In this document: one piece after another, positions 44,874 to 54,048 of the stretch
Layout: each line of letters opens with the position of its first letter
Position numbering within the stretch: the stretch's first letter is position 1
Assembly: GCA_937862815.1 (NCBI GenBank)
Contig: CALMED010000038.1
Location: 90,155-154,154 of the forward strand
Direction of reading: 5' to 3'
Length of the DNA stretch: 64,000 bases
Origin: an uncultured Chitinophagaceae bacterium
GTDB lineage: Bacteria > Bacteroidota > Bacteroidia > Chitinophagales > Chitinophagaceae
Made by a program: the position numbers and the translations under genes
Notes under the pieces: generated by a model
Database searches by the model: none
What the model was told of the DNA's origin: nothing
The model's input: only the letters and a program-made list of their open reading frames with translations

Positions 44874-47012
44874 TTACCGCAACACTTCTTTCGGCACTTC
44901 TTTTTCCAACAGGTAGTTGTAGATGAAGCGGGTGATTTCGTTGGCGCTGTGTGCATCCTGGTTGGGCAGGTTGCGCCAGCCGTGGCGGCCGCCGGGGTAC
45001 AGCATAAACTCAAACTGCTTTTTCTTTTCCTGCAGTTTTCTTACCAGTTGCAGGCTGTTTTGTACGTGTACGTTATCGTCCATGGTGCCATGGAAAATCC
45101 GCAGCATGCCTTTGTATTTGTCGATGTGCGTATACACCGAGGACGACTTATATCCTTCGGGGTTTTCGGCCGGGGTGTCCATGTAGCGTTCGGTGTAGTG
45201 CGTGTCGTACAGGTGCCAGTCGGTCACACTGCCGCCGGCCAGTCCGTGGGTGAAGTAGTCGGCGCCGTAGGTAAGGGCATAGGCGCTCATGTAGCCGCCG
45301 TAGCTGAAGCCGCTGATGGCCACTTTTTTGGGATCCACCGAAGCATTTTCGAGCAGCCATTTTACGATGGTAATCCAGTCTTTCATTTCCCAGTAGCCGA
45401 GGTTGCGGTGCAGGTAGTTCATCCCTTCTTTGCCAAAGTGGCCGCTGCCGCGGTGGTCCATGGCCACCTGAATCATTCCTTCCCGGGCGTACCACTGCTG
45501 CTGCATATTCAGCTGCCAGCCGTCGTACACGGTGCCGGCGTTCGGCCCGCCGTAGATGTTAATGAGCAGGGGGTATTTTTTGTTCTTGTCGAAGTTCACC
45601 GGCCACACGATGCGCAGGGGCAGTTCGTATTTGCCGTCTTCACTGGTAACCCGCAGCAGTTCGGTGCGGGCCAGCAGGGTGTTGTCGAAGGCCGGACCTT
45701 TGGCCGATCCCAGTTCGCGGAGCACCTGGCCTTTGTTGTTGAGCAGCACCAGCCGGTCGGGGGTGCTGGTATTGCCGGCGGTGGTGATGACATAAAGGCC
45801 GGAGGGTGAGATCTGCACATTGCGGTGCATGAAGTCGCCGAAGGTGAGCCGCTGCAGTCCGGTGCCGTTGAATTTCACCCGGTACACATCGTAGCGGGCG
45901 CTGTTGTCTTTGCGGCAGGTGAAATACACCTGTTGCTGTTTTTCGTCGATGTTCAGTACTTCGGTAACGGTGTAGCTGCCGCTGGTGATGGCGTTGATGC
46001 GGCGGCCGGTGATATCGTGAAGGTAAAGGTGGTTCCAGCCGCTGGCATCGCTTTCGAGAATGAACTGCTTTCCGTTTTGCAGGAAGGTGATGCGGCTGCC
46101 TTCATCGTCGAGGTTGATCCAGGTCTTCTGGGTTTCGGTATAGATTTCTTTTTTGGCGCCGCCGGACAGGGTCATTTCATACACCACCAGCTGGTCCTGG
46201 CTGCGGGGCATCCACTGGATCCACAGCGCCTGGCCATCGGGTCGCCAGTAGGGGAGGCCAAAGTACTGGTCATCTTTTTCATTAAAATCGGCCCACACCG
46301 TGGCACCACCGGTTGCCGGTACTACCCCCACCCGTACTTCGGGGTTTTTGTCGCCTGCTTTGGGGTAACGGGTTTCTTCAATAAAACCGTACTGTCCCTC
46401 TTCGCTGTAGATGGGAAACATGGGTACTTTGCTTTCGTCCATGCGCATGTAGGCAATGTGTTTGCTGTCCGGGCTCCACCAGAACGATTTATAGCGGCTG
46501 CGGCGGCCGAGGATTTCCTCATAGTACACCCAGCTGGCATAACCGTTGAGAACGGTGCTGCTGCCGTCGGTGCTGAGCTGCACTTCTTTGCCGCTGCCGA
46601 GTTCGATGCTGAACAGGTTGTTGTTGCGGGTGAAGGCCACCCACTTACCGTCGGGCGAGAGGGTGGGATTCTGTTCGGGGGTATCGGGGCTGTGGGTGAG
46701 GCGGGTTTCGCCGGAATCAGTTTTGTGATAGAGATCGTTTTTCCGCACCACGATTTCATTGATCAGTTTTGCTTCCAGGGTTTTCACTTCGGTGTATTCT
46801 GTTTCTTTGCCGGTTTTACAGTCCACCAGGAAGGTTTTGCCATTGCGGGCCAGGACAAACCCCTTGTCGCCCATCCACTTCACAAAGCGGGGGAGGGGTT
46901 GGGTAATGTTGTGCGGGGCGCCCCTCAGCAATTGTGCCGGGGTAAGATCTTTTGTCTGGGCTGCTGCAACCGCGGATGTTACAAGCAAAGCAATCAGCAA
47001 TCTGATTTTCAT
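44874..47012 (-). CDS. S9 family dipeptidyl peptidase IV-like protease
   Basis: The 712-residue enzyme cleaves dipeptides from protein N-termini. A signal peptide (LLIALLVTSAVAAAQTKD) is followed by a beta-propeller (residues about 40-440, with TLSPDGKWVAFTRNNNLF and WSPDSKHIAYMRMDESK). The alpha/beta hydrolase domain has GFSYGGYMSAYALTYG (nucleophile Ser), TMDDNVHVQNS (Asp) and YPGGRHGWRN (His). The EE motif of DPP-IV, which binds the substrate N-terminus, looks present as YYEEILGRRSRYKS. The start is MKIRLL at 47012; the upstream 13 residues are hydrophilic. Confidence 0.95.
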   Translation of the reverse strand: MKIRLLIALLVTSAVAAAQTKDLTPAQLLRGAPHNITQPLPRFVKWMGDKGFVLARNGKTFLVDCKTGKETEYTEVKTLEAKLINEIVVRKNDLYHKTDSGETRLTHSPDTPEQNPTLSPDGKWVAFTRNNNLFSIELGSGKEVQLSTDGSSTVLNGYASWVYYEEILGRRSRYKSFWWSPDSKHIAYMRMDESKVPMFPIYSEEGQYGFIEETRYPKAGDKNPEVRVGVVPATGGATVWADFNEKDDQYFGLPYWRPDGQALWIQWMPRSQDQLVVYEMTLSGGAKKEIYTETQKTWINLDDEGSRITFLQNGKQFILESDASGWNHLYLHDITGRRINAITSGSYTVTEVLNIDEKQQQVYFTCRKDNSARYDVYRVKFNGTGLQRLTFGDFMHRNVQISPSGLYVITTAGNTSTPDRLVLLNNKGQVLRELGSAKGPAFDNTLLARTELLRVTSEDGKYELPLRIVWPVNFDKNKKYPLLINIYGGPNAGTVYDGWQLNMQQQWYAREGMIQVAMDHRGSGHFGKEGMNYLHRNLGYWEMKDWITIVKWLLENASVDPKKVAISGFSYGGYMSAYALTYGADYFTHGLAGGSVTDWHLYDTHYTERYMDTPAENPEGYKSSSVYTHIDKYKGMLRIFHGTMDDNVHVQNSLQLVRKLQEKKKQFEFMLYPGGRHGWRNLPNQDAHSANEITRFIYNYLLEKEVPKEVLR

Positions 47013-47181
47013 ACTACGTTTTTTGAGGGCATGAAGATAACGGTTTTGCAAAAAGGGTTGTGGGGGATGGGATGAGCGGGCGTGTTAAAATGCGTTTGTT
47101 CGGGGCAGGCGGAAATGGAATCGGTTGACGGATGTTTTACCGGCAGCCACATTCCGTAATTGTACACAAAGCTGCAAAGAA

Positions 47182-47209
47182 AAAGCCGCACCGTTCTGCA
47201 TGCGGCTTT
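47182..47209. terminator. Terminator downstream of lysS
   Basis: AAAGCCGCA (47182-47190) pairs with TGCGGCTTT (47201-47209); on the minus strand the stem is followed by TTTTTC, so it ends lysS transcripts. It could also limit transcription from the right. Confidence 0.75.
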
Positions 47210-47230
47210 ATTCTTTTATTCAGACAGGCT

Positions 47231-48751
47231 TTAGTCTTCTGTCCGTTCCGGCCGCATCATCGGAAACAGCAGTACGTCCTGGATGCTGGGCTGGTTGGTA
47301 AGCAGCATGCAGAGCCGGTCAATGCCGATGCCGATGCCCGCGGTGGGAGGCATGCCGTATTCGAGGGCCCGCAGGAAATCGTGGTCGATGAACATGGCTT
47401 CTTCGTCGCCGCGTTCCTTGAGGCGCACCTGCTCTTCGAAGCGTTCCCGCTGGTCGAGCGGATCGTTGAGTTCGCTATACGCATTGGCGATCTCCTTGCC
47501 GTTGATCATCAGTTCAAAGCGCTCCACGAGTCCGGGTTTGCTGCGGTGCTTCTTGGTAAGCGGACTCATCTCCACGGGGTAGTCAATGATAAAGGTGGGT
47601 TGAATGTATTTCGACTCGGAGGTGGCGCTGAACAGCTCATCAATCAGCCGGCCCTTGCCCATGGTGGCGTCTGCTTCAATGCCAAAGCGGCGGCAGGTGG
47701 CGCGGAGCTGGTCTTCGTCCATACCGCTCACATCCACGCCGGTGTTTTCCCGGATGGCATCATAGATGCTGATCCGCTTGAACGGGGTTTTGAAACTGAT
47801 CACCTGGTCGCCCACCGGCACATCGGTGCTGTGGTGCAGCGCGATGGCTACCCGCTCCAGCAGGTTTTCCGTCACGTTCATCATCCAGAAATAATCCTTA
47901 TAAGCCGTGTACCACTCCAGGATGGTGAACTCGGGGTTGTGGGTGCGGTCCATTCCTTCGTTGCGGAAGTTGCGGCTGAATTCATACACCCAGTCGAACC
48001 CCCCCACAATGAGGCGCTTGAGATAGAGTTCATTGGCAATGCGCATGTACATGGGTACATCCAGCGCATTGTGGTGGGTGACGAAGGGACGGGCCGTGGC
48101 GCCGCCGGGAATGGTCTGCAGCACCGGGGTGTCCACCTCCAGCGCACCGTGCTCGTTGAGGTACTCGCGGATGGTGTTGATGAGCATCGTACGCTTTACA
48201 AACACCTCCTTCACCTGTGGGTTGATGATGAGGTCGGCATAGCGCTGGCGGTATTTGAATTCGGGATCGGTAACGGCGTCGAAGGTTTGTCCATCCGCCT
48301 CTTTAACCACGGGCAGGGGCTTGAGCGACTTGGTCAGCAGGGTCAGCTCCTGCACATGCAGCGATGTCTCGCCGGTTTTGGTGGTGAATACAAACCCTTT
48401 CACCCCGATAATGTCGCCCATATCGAGCAGCTTTTTGAATACCACGTCGTAGAGGCTCTTGTCTTCGCCGGGGCAGATATCATCGCGGCGTACATAAATC
48501 TGCAGGCGGCCATGGCTGTCCTGCAGCACGGCAAAGCAGGCCTTGCCCATGTCGCGGACGCTCATAACGCGACCGGCCAGCGATACATCTTTGTATTCCT
48601 CCCCGTTGCTGCCGTTGTAACCGGCCCTGATGGCGGTGGAATGATGGGTAACGGGGTAGAGGGGAGCGGGGTAGGCATTGATGCCCAGCTTTTCCAGCTC
48701 GGCCAATTTCTCCCGGCGGATGATTTCCTGTTCCGACAAATGCTGACTCAT
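47231..48751 (-). CDS. lysS: Lysyl-tRNA synthetase, class II
   Basis: The 506-residue enzyme charges tRNA-Lys. An anticodon-binding OB domain lies in residues about 50-160 (VSLAGRVMSVRDMGKACFAV). The class II catalytic domain shows motif 2 (FRNEGMDRTHNPEFTILEWY) and motif 3 (GIGIDRLCMLLTNQPSIQDV). The text TIPGGATARPFVTHHNALDV is typical of bacterial LysRS. Length is right for the family. The gene's promoter would lie between 48752 and 48878, where it diverges from DUF4197. Confidence 0.98.
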   Translation of the reverse strand: MSQHLSEQEIIRREKLAELEKLGINAYPAPLYPVTHHSTAIRAGYNGSNGEEYKDVSLAGRVMSVRDMGKACFAVLQDSHGRLQIYVRRDDICPGEDKSLYDVVFKKLLDMGDIIGVKGFVFTTKTGETSLHVQELTLLTKSLKPLPVVKEADGQTFDAVTDPEFKYRQRYADLIINPQVKEVFVKRTMLINTIREYLNEHGALEVDTPVLQTIPGGATARPFVTHHNALDVPMYMRIANELYLKRLIVGGFDWVYEFSRNFRNEGMDRTHNPEFTILEWYTAYKDYFWMMNVTENLLERVAIALHHSTDVPVGDQVISFKTPFKRISIYDAIRENTGVDVSGMDEDQLRATCRRFGIEADATMGKGRLIDELFSATSESKYIQPTFIIDYPVEMSPLTKKHRSKPGLVERFELMINGKEIANAYSELNDPLDQRERFEEQVRLKERGDEEAMFIDHDFLRALEYGMPPTAGIGIGIDRLCMLLTNQPSIQDVLLFPMMRPERTED

Positions 48752-48878
48752 AGTTTTGGGTTCCTTTTAACGGCTGCAAAGGTACTGGATGCTTAGTTTT
48801 GAGCCAATAAGGTGTTTTTGACACGGTTTGGTGCAACGGATCGCCGTGTTTCTGCGTTATTTACATTAAAATCTGTGT

Positions 48879-49583
48879 ATGAAGCGAATGTTTGCCCTTT
48901 TACTGCTGACCTTCCTGTTCAGTTCCTGTGAAGTAATGAGCCAGTTGCCCAAAACCGGGGGTAGCGGCGTGACCGAAGCGGAGGCCGGCGCAGGCATTAA
49001 AGAAGCACTGGGACAGGGCCTGGCCCGTGCGGTGCTCAACCTCAACAAGACCGATGGCTTCTTCGGCAACCAGTTGTATAAACTGTTGCTGCCGCCCGAC
49101 GCCCAGCGGGTGGAACGTACCATGCGGCAACTGGGATTGGGCGCCCAGGTAGACCGGGCCATCCTGCAGATCAACCGCGGCGCGGAGGATGCCGTGGGCT
49201 TTGCCACGCCCATCTTCACCGACGCCATCAAACAGATGACCATCACCGACGCCATCAACATCATCCGCGGCCCCAACAATGCCGCTACCAACTATTTCAA
49301 GGAAAAGACGACCGCCCGCCTGCTGGAGGCCTTTACACCTCCGGTGAAGAATTCGCTCGACAAAGTGGAGGCCACCCGTTATTACGGCGACCTCGTTAAC
49401 AGCTACAATAAATTTCCCACCACCCGCAACAAGCTCAACCCCGATCTTACAACGTATGTAGTGGGGAAAGCCGTGGATGCCCTGTTCGACCAGATTACCA
49501 AAGAAGAAATGGAAATCCGCGCCAACCCGGTGAAGCGCACCACCGACCTGTTGCAAAAGGTTTTCGGGGCGAAGTGGAATTGA
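48879..49583 (+). CDS. DUF4197 lipoprotein
   Basis: The 234-residue protein matches DUF4197: EAGAGIKEALGQGLARAVLN, FGNQLYKLLLPPDAQRVERT, and late TTYVVGKAVDALFDQITKEE. The N-terminus is a lipoprotein signal (FALLLLTFLFSSCEV) with lipobox FSSC. The domain is mostly helical. Function is unknown; members are usually outer-membrane or periplasmic lipoproteins. It diverges from lysS and is followed by a long imperfect palindrome. Confidence 0.92.
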   Translation: MKRMFALLLLTFLFSSCEVMSQLPKTGGSGVTEAEAGAGIKEALGQGLARAVLNLNKTDGFFGNQLYKLLLPPDAQRVERTMRQLGLGAQVDRAILQINRGAEDAVGFATPIFTDAIKQMTITDAINIIRGPNNAATNYFKEKTTARLLEAFTPPVKNSLDKVEATRYYGDLVNSYNKFPTTRNKLNPDLTTYVVGKAVDALFDQITKEEMEIRANPVKRTTDLLQKVFGAKWN

Positions 49584-49604
49584 GCGTGATTGTGTTTCCT
49601 TTTT

Positions 49605-49700
49605 TTTCAACACAGTGGCACGGAGCAGGAGAGGAACACAGAGAAGAGTTTACGCTTTGTATTCCCGTGTCTCCTCTCCTCCGTGTTCTTATTTCCGCTT
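49605..49700. repeat. Long imperfect palindrome of CACGGAG-type words
   Basis: ACAGTGGCACGGAGCAGGAG and AGGAACACAGAGAAGAG are mirrored, with mismatches, by CCCGTGTCTCCTCTCCT and CCGTGTTCTTATTTCC. The region lies between two convergent genes and could terminate transcription as a large hairpin, but has no clean T run. Confidence 0.5.
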
Positions 49701-49735
49701 GTTTTTAATCAGATTTTTTCTGTAATCCCTCAGGC

Positions 49736-50629
49736 TTACCCCGCTTCTTCATCGAAGAGCAACACCTGCCAGGCTTCCTGCACCTTGCCGGCATCCAGCA
49801 AAGTGGCCGCATAGCGGTGCAGTTCCCGGTCCATTTCTTGGGGGTTGACGGAAAAGTACTGCACGATGGAGCGCAGACGTTCATCGGTAAAAGCCGGATC
49901 CGGTACCGGCAGCTGGTGCACATTGGCCAGCTGGCCCAGTTGATTACCGGTGAGGATGGGGCTGCGGCGGATCTGCTCCGGCAGGGCATCCATGCCAATG
50001 CCCAGCTGCACGTTGGGCTTCTCCACGGAAAAGAGATTGCTTTCGTCCACCCGGCAGTACCAGTCGCCCCCCAGCCGCGCCACGTGGTGGAGTTTACGTT
50101 GATCAATCATCGTGCCTTCTGCGTTGAGGATATTATCATTTACGTGCATACACAGTACTTCGCAGATGACAAGATTGCCGGCGCCGCCTTCGGGACCCAG
50201 GGGTTTTACTTCCAGCACCCTGCACTCGAGGTTGATTTTACTTTCTTTCACGAGTGGCGGCCGCACCTGCGTAGCCGGAACGGCTGTGAAGCCGGCTTTT
50301 TCAAATTCGTTCACGCCTTTGGGATATTCGCAGCTGGCAAGGCTCATCTGCTGCACCATTTCATAATCCACGATGCTGATTACCACCTCCGGCACTTCCT
50401 GCACGTTTTCCAGTGTGTGCTTGGTGGTATTATCCCTCACCCGCCGGGAAGGTGAAAACACCACCACGGGCGGGTTGGAGGAGAACAGATTAAAAAAACT
50501 AAAGGGACTCAGGTTCAGGTTCCCGGCTTTGTCGATGGTGGAGGCAAAAGCAATCGGGCGGGGCGCAACGGCGTGCTGCAGCCAGGTTTGTCGTTGTACT
50601 GGGTTTAATGACTGTATATCAAGAAGCAT
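49736..50629 (-). CDS. Flavin reductase-like FMN-binding protein
   Basis: The 297-residue protein starts with VAPRPIAFASTIDKAGNLNL and SPFSFFNLFSSNPPVVVFSP, the FMN-binding split-barrel motifs of the flavin reductase (HpaC/RutF-like) family. The middle has VVISIVDYEMVQQMSLASC. About 100 C-terminal residues (LRSIVQYFSVNPQEMDRELH) extend beyond the domain as helices. It likely uses flavin and NAD(P)H; partner unknown. The neighbouring repeats begin immediately at its start. Confidence 0.9.
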   Translation of the reverse strand: MLLDIQSLNPVQRQTWLQHAVAPRPIAFASTIDKAGNLNLSPFSFFNLFSSNPPVVVFSPSRRVRDNTTKHTLENVQEVPEVVISIVDYEMVQQMSLASCEYPKGVNEFEKAGFTAVPATQVRPPLVKESKINLECRVLEVKPLGPEGGAGNLVICEVLCMHVNDNILNAEGTMIDQRKLHHVARLGGDWYCRVDESNLFSVEKPNVQLGIGMDALPEQIRRSPILTGNQLGQLANVHQLPVPDPAFTDERLRSIVQYFSVNPQEMDRELHRYAATLLDAGKVQEAWQVLLFDEEAG

Positions 50630-50631
50630 GT

Positions 50632-50658
50632 TACGGGTTATGTGTTATGGGTTACGTT
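50632..50658. repeat. Word repeat, arm A, at the 3' end of the four-helix-bundle gene
   Basis: The 27 bases read as words GTTACGGGTTATGTG and TTATGGGTTACGTTG. The four-helix-bundle gene's last codons lie inside. A related copy in opposite orientation is at 51116-51150, just beyond the gene's start. Confidence 0.55.
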
Positions 50659-51066
50659 GTTGGCCGCCGGCTTAATTTTTGTTCTTTGTTCCTGTATTTT
50701 TACTTTCACCTTCTCCATTAACTTCCCAATTTGATTACCTAGATTTTTTGCTTCACTGCAAAGTTCGAGAATCACTGCTTCTTCTTCAAAATTCATGCGC
50801 TTTATAAAATGGAGCTTGTTCCTTATTTCTCCACATGAGCCTTTGGCAATTCGGAGAAAGCGGTAAAAATCCGGATTGTTGTTGTATTCAAAGCCCTCTG
50901 CAATATTATCTGAAATTGAAATCGCTGCACTTTTAAGTTGATCTTTCAATGAAAAGTCTTTGCTAATACTGCTGTTTTTATCTGCGAGCAAGTAGATTTT
51001 CTGCGCTAATTGCTGGGCATTTTGCCAAATGTGCAAATCTTCGAAATTGGTGATTTTCGTATTCAT
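50638..51066 (-). CDS. Four-helix-bundle protein (23S rRNA intervening-sequence/Avd-like family)
   Basis: This 142-residue protein is a single helical bundle: FEDLHIWQNAQQLAQKIYLL, FSLKDQLKSAAISISDNIAE, GFEYNNNPDFYRFLRIAKGS and CGEIRNKLHFIKRMNFEEEA. This is the four-helix-bundle/S23 family, first found inside 23S rRNA intervening sequences and related to Avd accessory proteins. There is no rRNA or retroelement here, so its role is unknown. The gene is clearly richer in A and T than its neighbours. Its last residues, NNVTHNT, are encoded by the word repeat at 50632-50658. Confidence 0.92.
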   Translation of the reverse strand: MNTKITNFEDLHIWQNAQQLAQKIYLLADKNSSISKDFSLKDQLKSAAISISDNIAEGFEYNNNPDFYRFLRIAKGSCGEIRNKLHFIKRMNFEEEAVILELCSEAKNLGNQIGKLMEKVKVKIQEQRTKIKPAANNVTHNT

Positions 51067-51115
51067 AGTGTTTTTGTTTTAAATGGTTAGCTAATGGGGG
51101 AAGCCCAATGTAATT

Positions 51116-51150
51116 TCACCCGTAACCCATAACCCGTAACTCATAACTCA
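51116..51150. repeat. Word repeat, arm B, inverted relative to arm A
   Basis: CACCCGTAACCCATAACC, CGTAACTCATAACTC and CATAAC words cover about 35 bases upstream of the four-helix-bundle gene. Their reverse complement shares GTTATGGGTTACG with arm A. Confidence 0.55.
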
Positions 51151-52155
51151 TAACTTCTTCCTTCCTAAAATCGAAAAATCATCCTCCTCCTTCACAATTT
51201 CATTCCTTAAAATCCCCAACCCCTCCACCTCCAGTTCCACCACATCGCCTTCTTGCAGCCACTGCTCCTGGTAATCGGGGTTGGTGCGTTTACCGGTGCC
51301 GTTGAGTTCGAGGAAGCACCCGGTGCCCACCGTGCCGCTGCCGATCACGTCGCCGGGGTAGAGGTCCACGCCGTAGCTGGCCCGCTCGATGATTTCGGCA
51401 AAGGTCCAGTCCATATCGCCCACGTTGCCGTCGCTCACCTGCACGCCGTTGACCCGGCATTGCATCCGCAGGTTCCAGTTCTTGCCCACGTGGCCTTCTT
51501 TGGCCGGTATTTCAAAGGGCTCCAGTTCATCCAGCGTCACCAGCCAGGGACCGATGGCGGTGGCAAAATCCTTGCCCTTGGCGGGGCCCAGGTTGAGCAG
51601 CATCTCTTCCATCTGCAGGCGGCGGGCGCTGAGATCGTTCATGATGAGCAGGCCGCCGATGTACGCATCCGCCTCTTCGGCGCGGATGTTGCGGCCGTGC
51701 CGGCAGATAACGATGGCCACTTCCAGTTCAAAGTCGAGTTTTTCAAAATGATCGGGCATGCAGCGCACGGGCCCGGGACCCACGATCCCGTGGTGGTTGG
51801 TGAAATAGAAGATGGGATACTGGTCAAATTCGGGAATCATGTCCGCACCACGATTCCGCCTTGCTGCTTCCACATGCTGGCGGAAAGCATAGCCATCGCG
51901 GCAGGAAGCCGGGAAGGGCACCGGCGCCAGATAAGGAACCGCATCGGCCGGCACGGCCCGCCCCGGCAGGAGGCGTCCCGTTTCAATCCCATGCAGACCC
52001 GCCCGGGCAGCCGGCAGGTAATCGTCCCAGTAGTTGAGAAACAGGTTCATGCTGTTGGGTAGGTCGGGGTGGAGCTGGTCTGTGTGGTAGAGCAGCCCGT
52101 TGTGGAGTGCGGCCAGTTGTTCCTGTCCGTCGTTGAGGTAGGTCACCAGTTTCAT
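51148..52155 (-). CDS. Fumarylacetoacetate hydrolase family protein
   Basis: The 335-residue protein matches the FAH family of metal-dependent C-C hydrolases. Metal ligands lie in DFELEVAIVICRHGRNI (E..E) and GGLLIMNDLSARRLQ (D). Further landmarks are GPAKGKDFATAIGPWLVTLD and YPGDVIGSGTVGTGCFLELN. Members act in tyrosine and other aromatic catabolism; the substrate is not decided. A much longer frame runs upstream to 53943 but its extra 595 residues are antisense to the GH9 gene. The true start is ATG 52155. GH9 diverges 58 bases away. Confidence 0.93.
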   Translation of the reverse strand: MKLVTYLNDGQEQLAALHNGLLYHTDQLHPDLPNSMNLFLNYWDDYLPAARAGLHGIETGRLLPGRAVPADAVPYLAPVPFPASCRDGYAFRQHVEAARRNRGADMIPEFDQYPIFYFTNHHGIVGPGPVRCMPDHFEKLDFELEVAIVICRHGRNIRAEEADAYIGGLLIMNDLSARRLQMEEMLLNLGPAKGKDFATAIGPWLVTLDELEPFEIPAKEGHVGKNWNLRMQCRVNGVQVSDGNVGDMDWTFAEIIERASYGVDLYPGDVIGSGTVGTGCFLELNGTGKRTNPDYQEQWLQEGDVVELEVEGLGILRNEIVKEEDDFSILGRKKL

Positions 52156-52212
52156 GTGGCAGTTTTTTCGTTGGCTCCAAAGGTAGCCCAAAAAAAACGG
52201 TAACTTAAGGCG

Positions 52213-54048
52213 ATGAAACCGCTGCTCACCGCGTTGTTCCTCCTGCTGTTGCTCTCGGGCAACCGCCCGCAGGCGCCTGCCACCGCCTGGATCCGCATCA
52301 ACCAGCTGGGCTACCTGCCACAGGGCAGCAAGGTGGCAGTGTGGTGCAGCAAAGGAACGGGCACCGTTGCCAGCTGGGAGCTGGTGAACGTGGCTAGCGG
52401 GGAGGTGGTGGAACGCGGTCCCGCCGGAAAGGCATTCGGTGCCTACGGACCTTTTGCACAGACCTATCGCCTCAACTTCAGCCGTTGCACCCGGCCGGGC
52501 AGCTATGTGCTGCGGGCAGGTGGTGCAGTGTCGCCGGCCTTCCGCATCGGCGACGATGTGTACCGCGGTACGGCCGATTTCTGCCTGCGGTACATGCGCC
52601 AGCAACGCACCGGCTTCAACCCCTTCCTCAACGACAGCTGCCATACCCGCGACGGGTACACCCTTTATGGATCGGAAGACGGACTGCCCGACAGCACGTA
52701 CGTGGACGTGGTGGGCGGCTGGCACGACGCCAGCGACTACCTGCAGTACAGCACCACCAGCGCCAATGCCACGGCGCACCTGCTGCTGGCCTGGCGCGAC
52801 TTCCCCCAGGTGTTTGCCGATGAAAAAAGCGCCAACGGTCTGCCCGGCGCCAACGGGGTGGCCGATGTGCTGGATGAAGCCCGCTGGGGTCTCGACTGGC
52901 TGCTGAAGATGCACCCGCGGGCCGGGTGGATGTTCAACCAGATTGCCGACGACCGTGACCATATCAGCATGCGTATGCCGGGGCTCGACAGCCAGTACGG
53001 ACGGGGCCACGAACGGCCGGTCTACTTCGTAAACGGCCAGCCGCAGCAGCGCGGGAAATTCCTTAACAACACCACCGGCACCACCTCCACCGCTGCCAAG
53101 TTTGCCAGCGCCTTCGCCCTGGGATCGCTGTTGTACCGGAATACCGATACCGCCTACAGCGCCCTGCTCTATCAAAAGACGAACAGTGCCTATGCCTTTG
53201 CTCACCGCAGGCTGGGAGCAACGCAAACCGCATCGGTGAAGGCGCCGTACATCTACGCCGAAGACAACTGGACCGACGACCTCGAACTCGCCACCGCCCT
53301 GCTCTACCGGCTGGAAGGCGCCCGCCCCCCGGCCGCCAACCCCCGGCCGGCCTTGTTTCTGCCCCACCGCCAGCTGCCCCGCTAAGCGCTCGGACTTGCC
53401 CGCCGCGAGGCGGCGACCCCCTGGCTGGGGGCCGATACCGCCCACCACTACCAATGGTACCCGTTCATCAACCTGGGACACCGCGAACTGGCCCTGCAGC
53501 TGCCCGAGGGACCGCGGGACACCCTCCTGCAGTATTACCGCGACGGCATAGAACGGGTATGGAGCAAAGCCCGCCGGAACGCCTTCTTCCGCGGGGTGCC
53601 CTTCATCTGGTGCAGCAACAACCTCACGGTGAGCTTCGCCATCCAATGCCTCTGGTACCGCCAGCTCAGCGGTGATGCGCAGTACGAGGAACTGGAACAG
53701 GCCAACCTCGACTGGCTCTTCGGCTGCAACCCCTGGGGTACCAGCATGGTGTACGGCTTGCCGGCCTGGGGCGACACACCGGTGGATCCGCACAGCGCCT
53801 TCACGTACATTAAAAAATTTCCGATTGACGGCGGCCTGGTGGATGGTCCGGTGTACACCTCCATCTTCAACAGCCTCATCGGGCTGAAGCTTTACCGGCC
53901 CGATGCCTACGCTGCATTTCAAAGCGACCTGGCGGTGTACCACGATGATTACGGCGATTACAGCACCAACGAGCCTACCATGGATGGTACCGCCTCCCTC
54001 ATCTACCTGCTGGCTGCGATGGAGGCGCGGCAGCCGCCAAAAAAGTAA
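52213..54048 (+). pseudogene. Secreted glycoside hydrolase family 9 enzyme with an in-frame stop
   Basis: The frame encodes 611 residues if the TAA at 53383-53385 is ignored. A signal peptide (LLTALFLLLLLSGNRPQA) is followed by a cellulase N-terminal Ig-like domain (residues about 25-115, INQLGYLPQGSKVAVWCS). The GH9 catalytic domain has VDVVGGWHDASDYLQY, holding the Asp pair of the base, GADTAHHYQWYPFINLGH, and YSTNEPTMDGTASL with the acid Glu. The stop falls between LPHRQLPR and ALGLARREAATPWLG, where Gln (CAA) would fit. A stop-terminated product of 390 residues would lack the acid Glu. The last codons form the slippery site CCA AAA AAG TAA. Function: cleavage of beta-1,4-glucans or related polysaccharides. 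Confidence 0.82.

Noticed and set aside
50632..51150. CRISPR array or diversity-generating retroelement
   Set aside because: The repeats are degenerate words without regular spacers, and no cas, reverse transcriptase or variable target gene is seen beside the four-helix-bundle gene.
52156..53943. N-terminal extension of 595 residues on the FAH-family protein
   Set aside because: The extension is antisense to the GH9 gene; FAH homology begins at the ATG at 52155 and family length fits that start.
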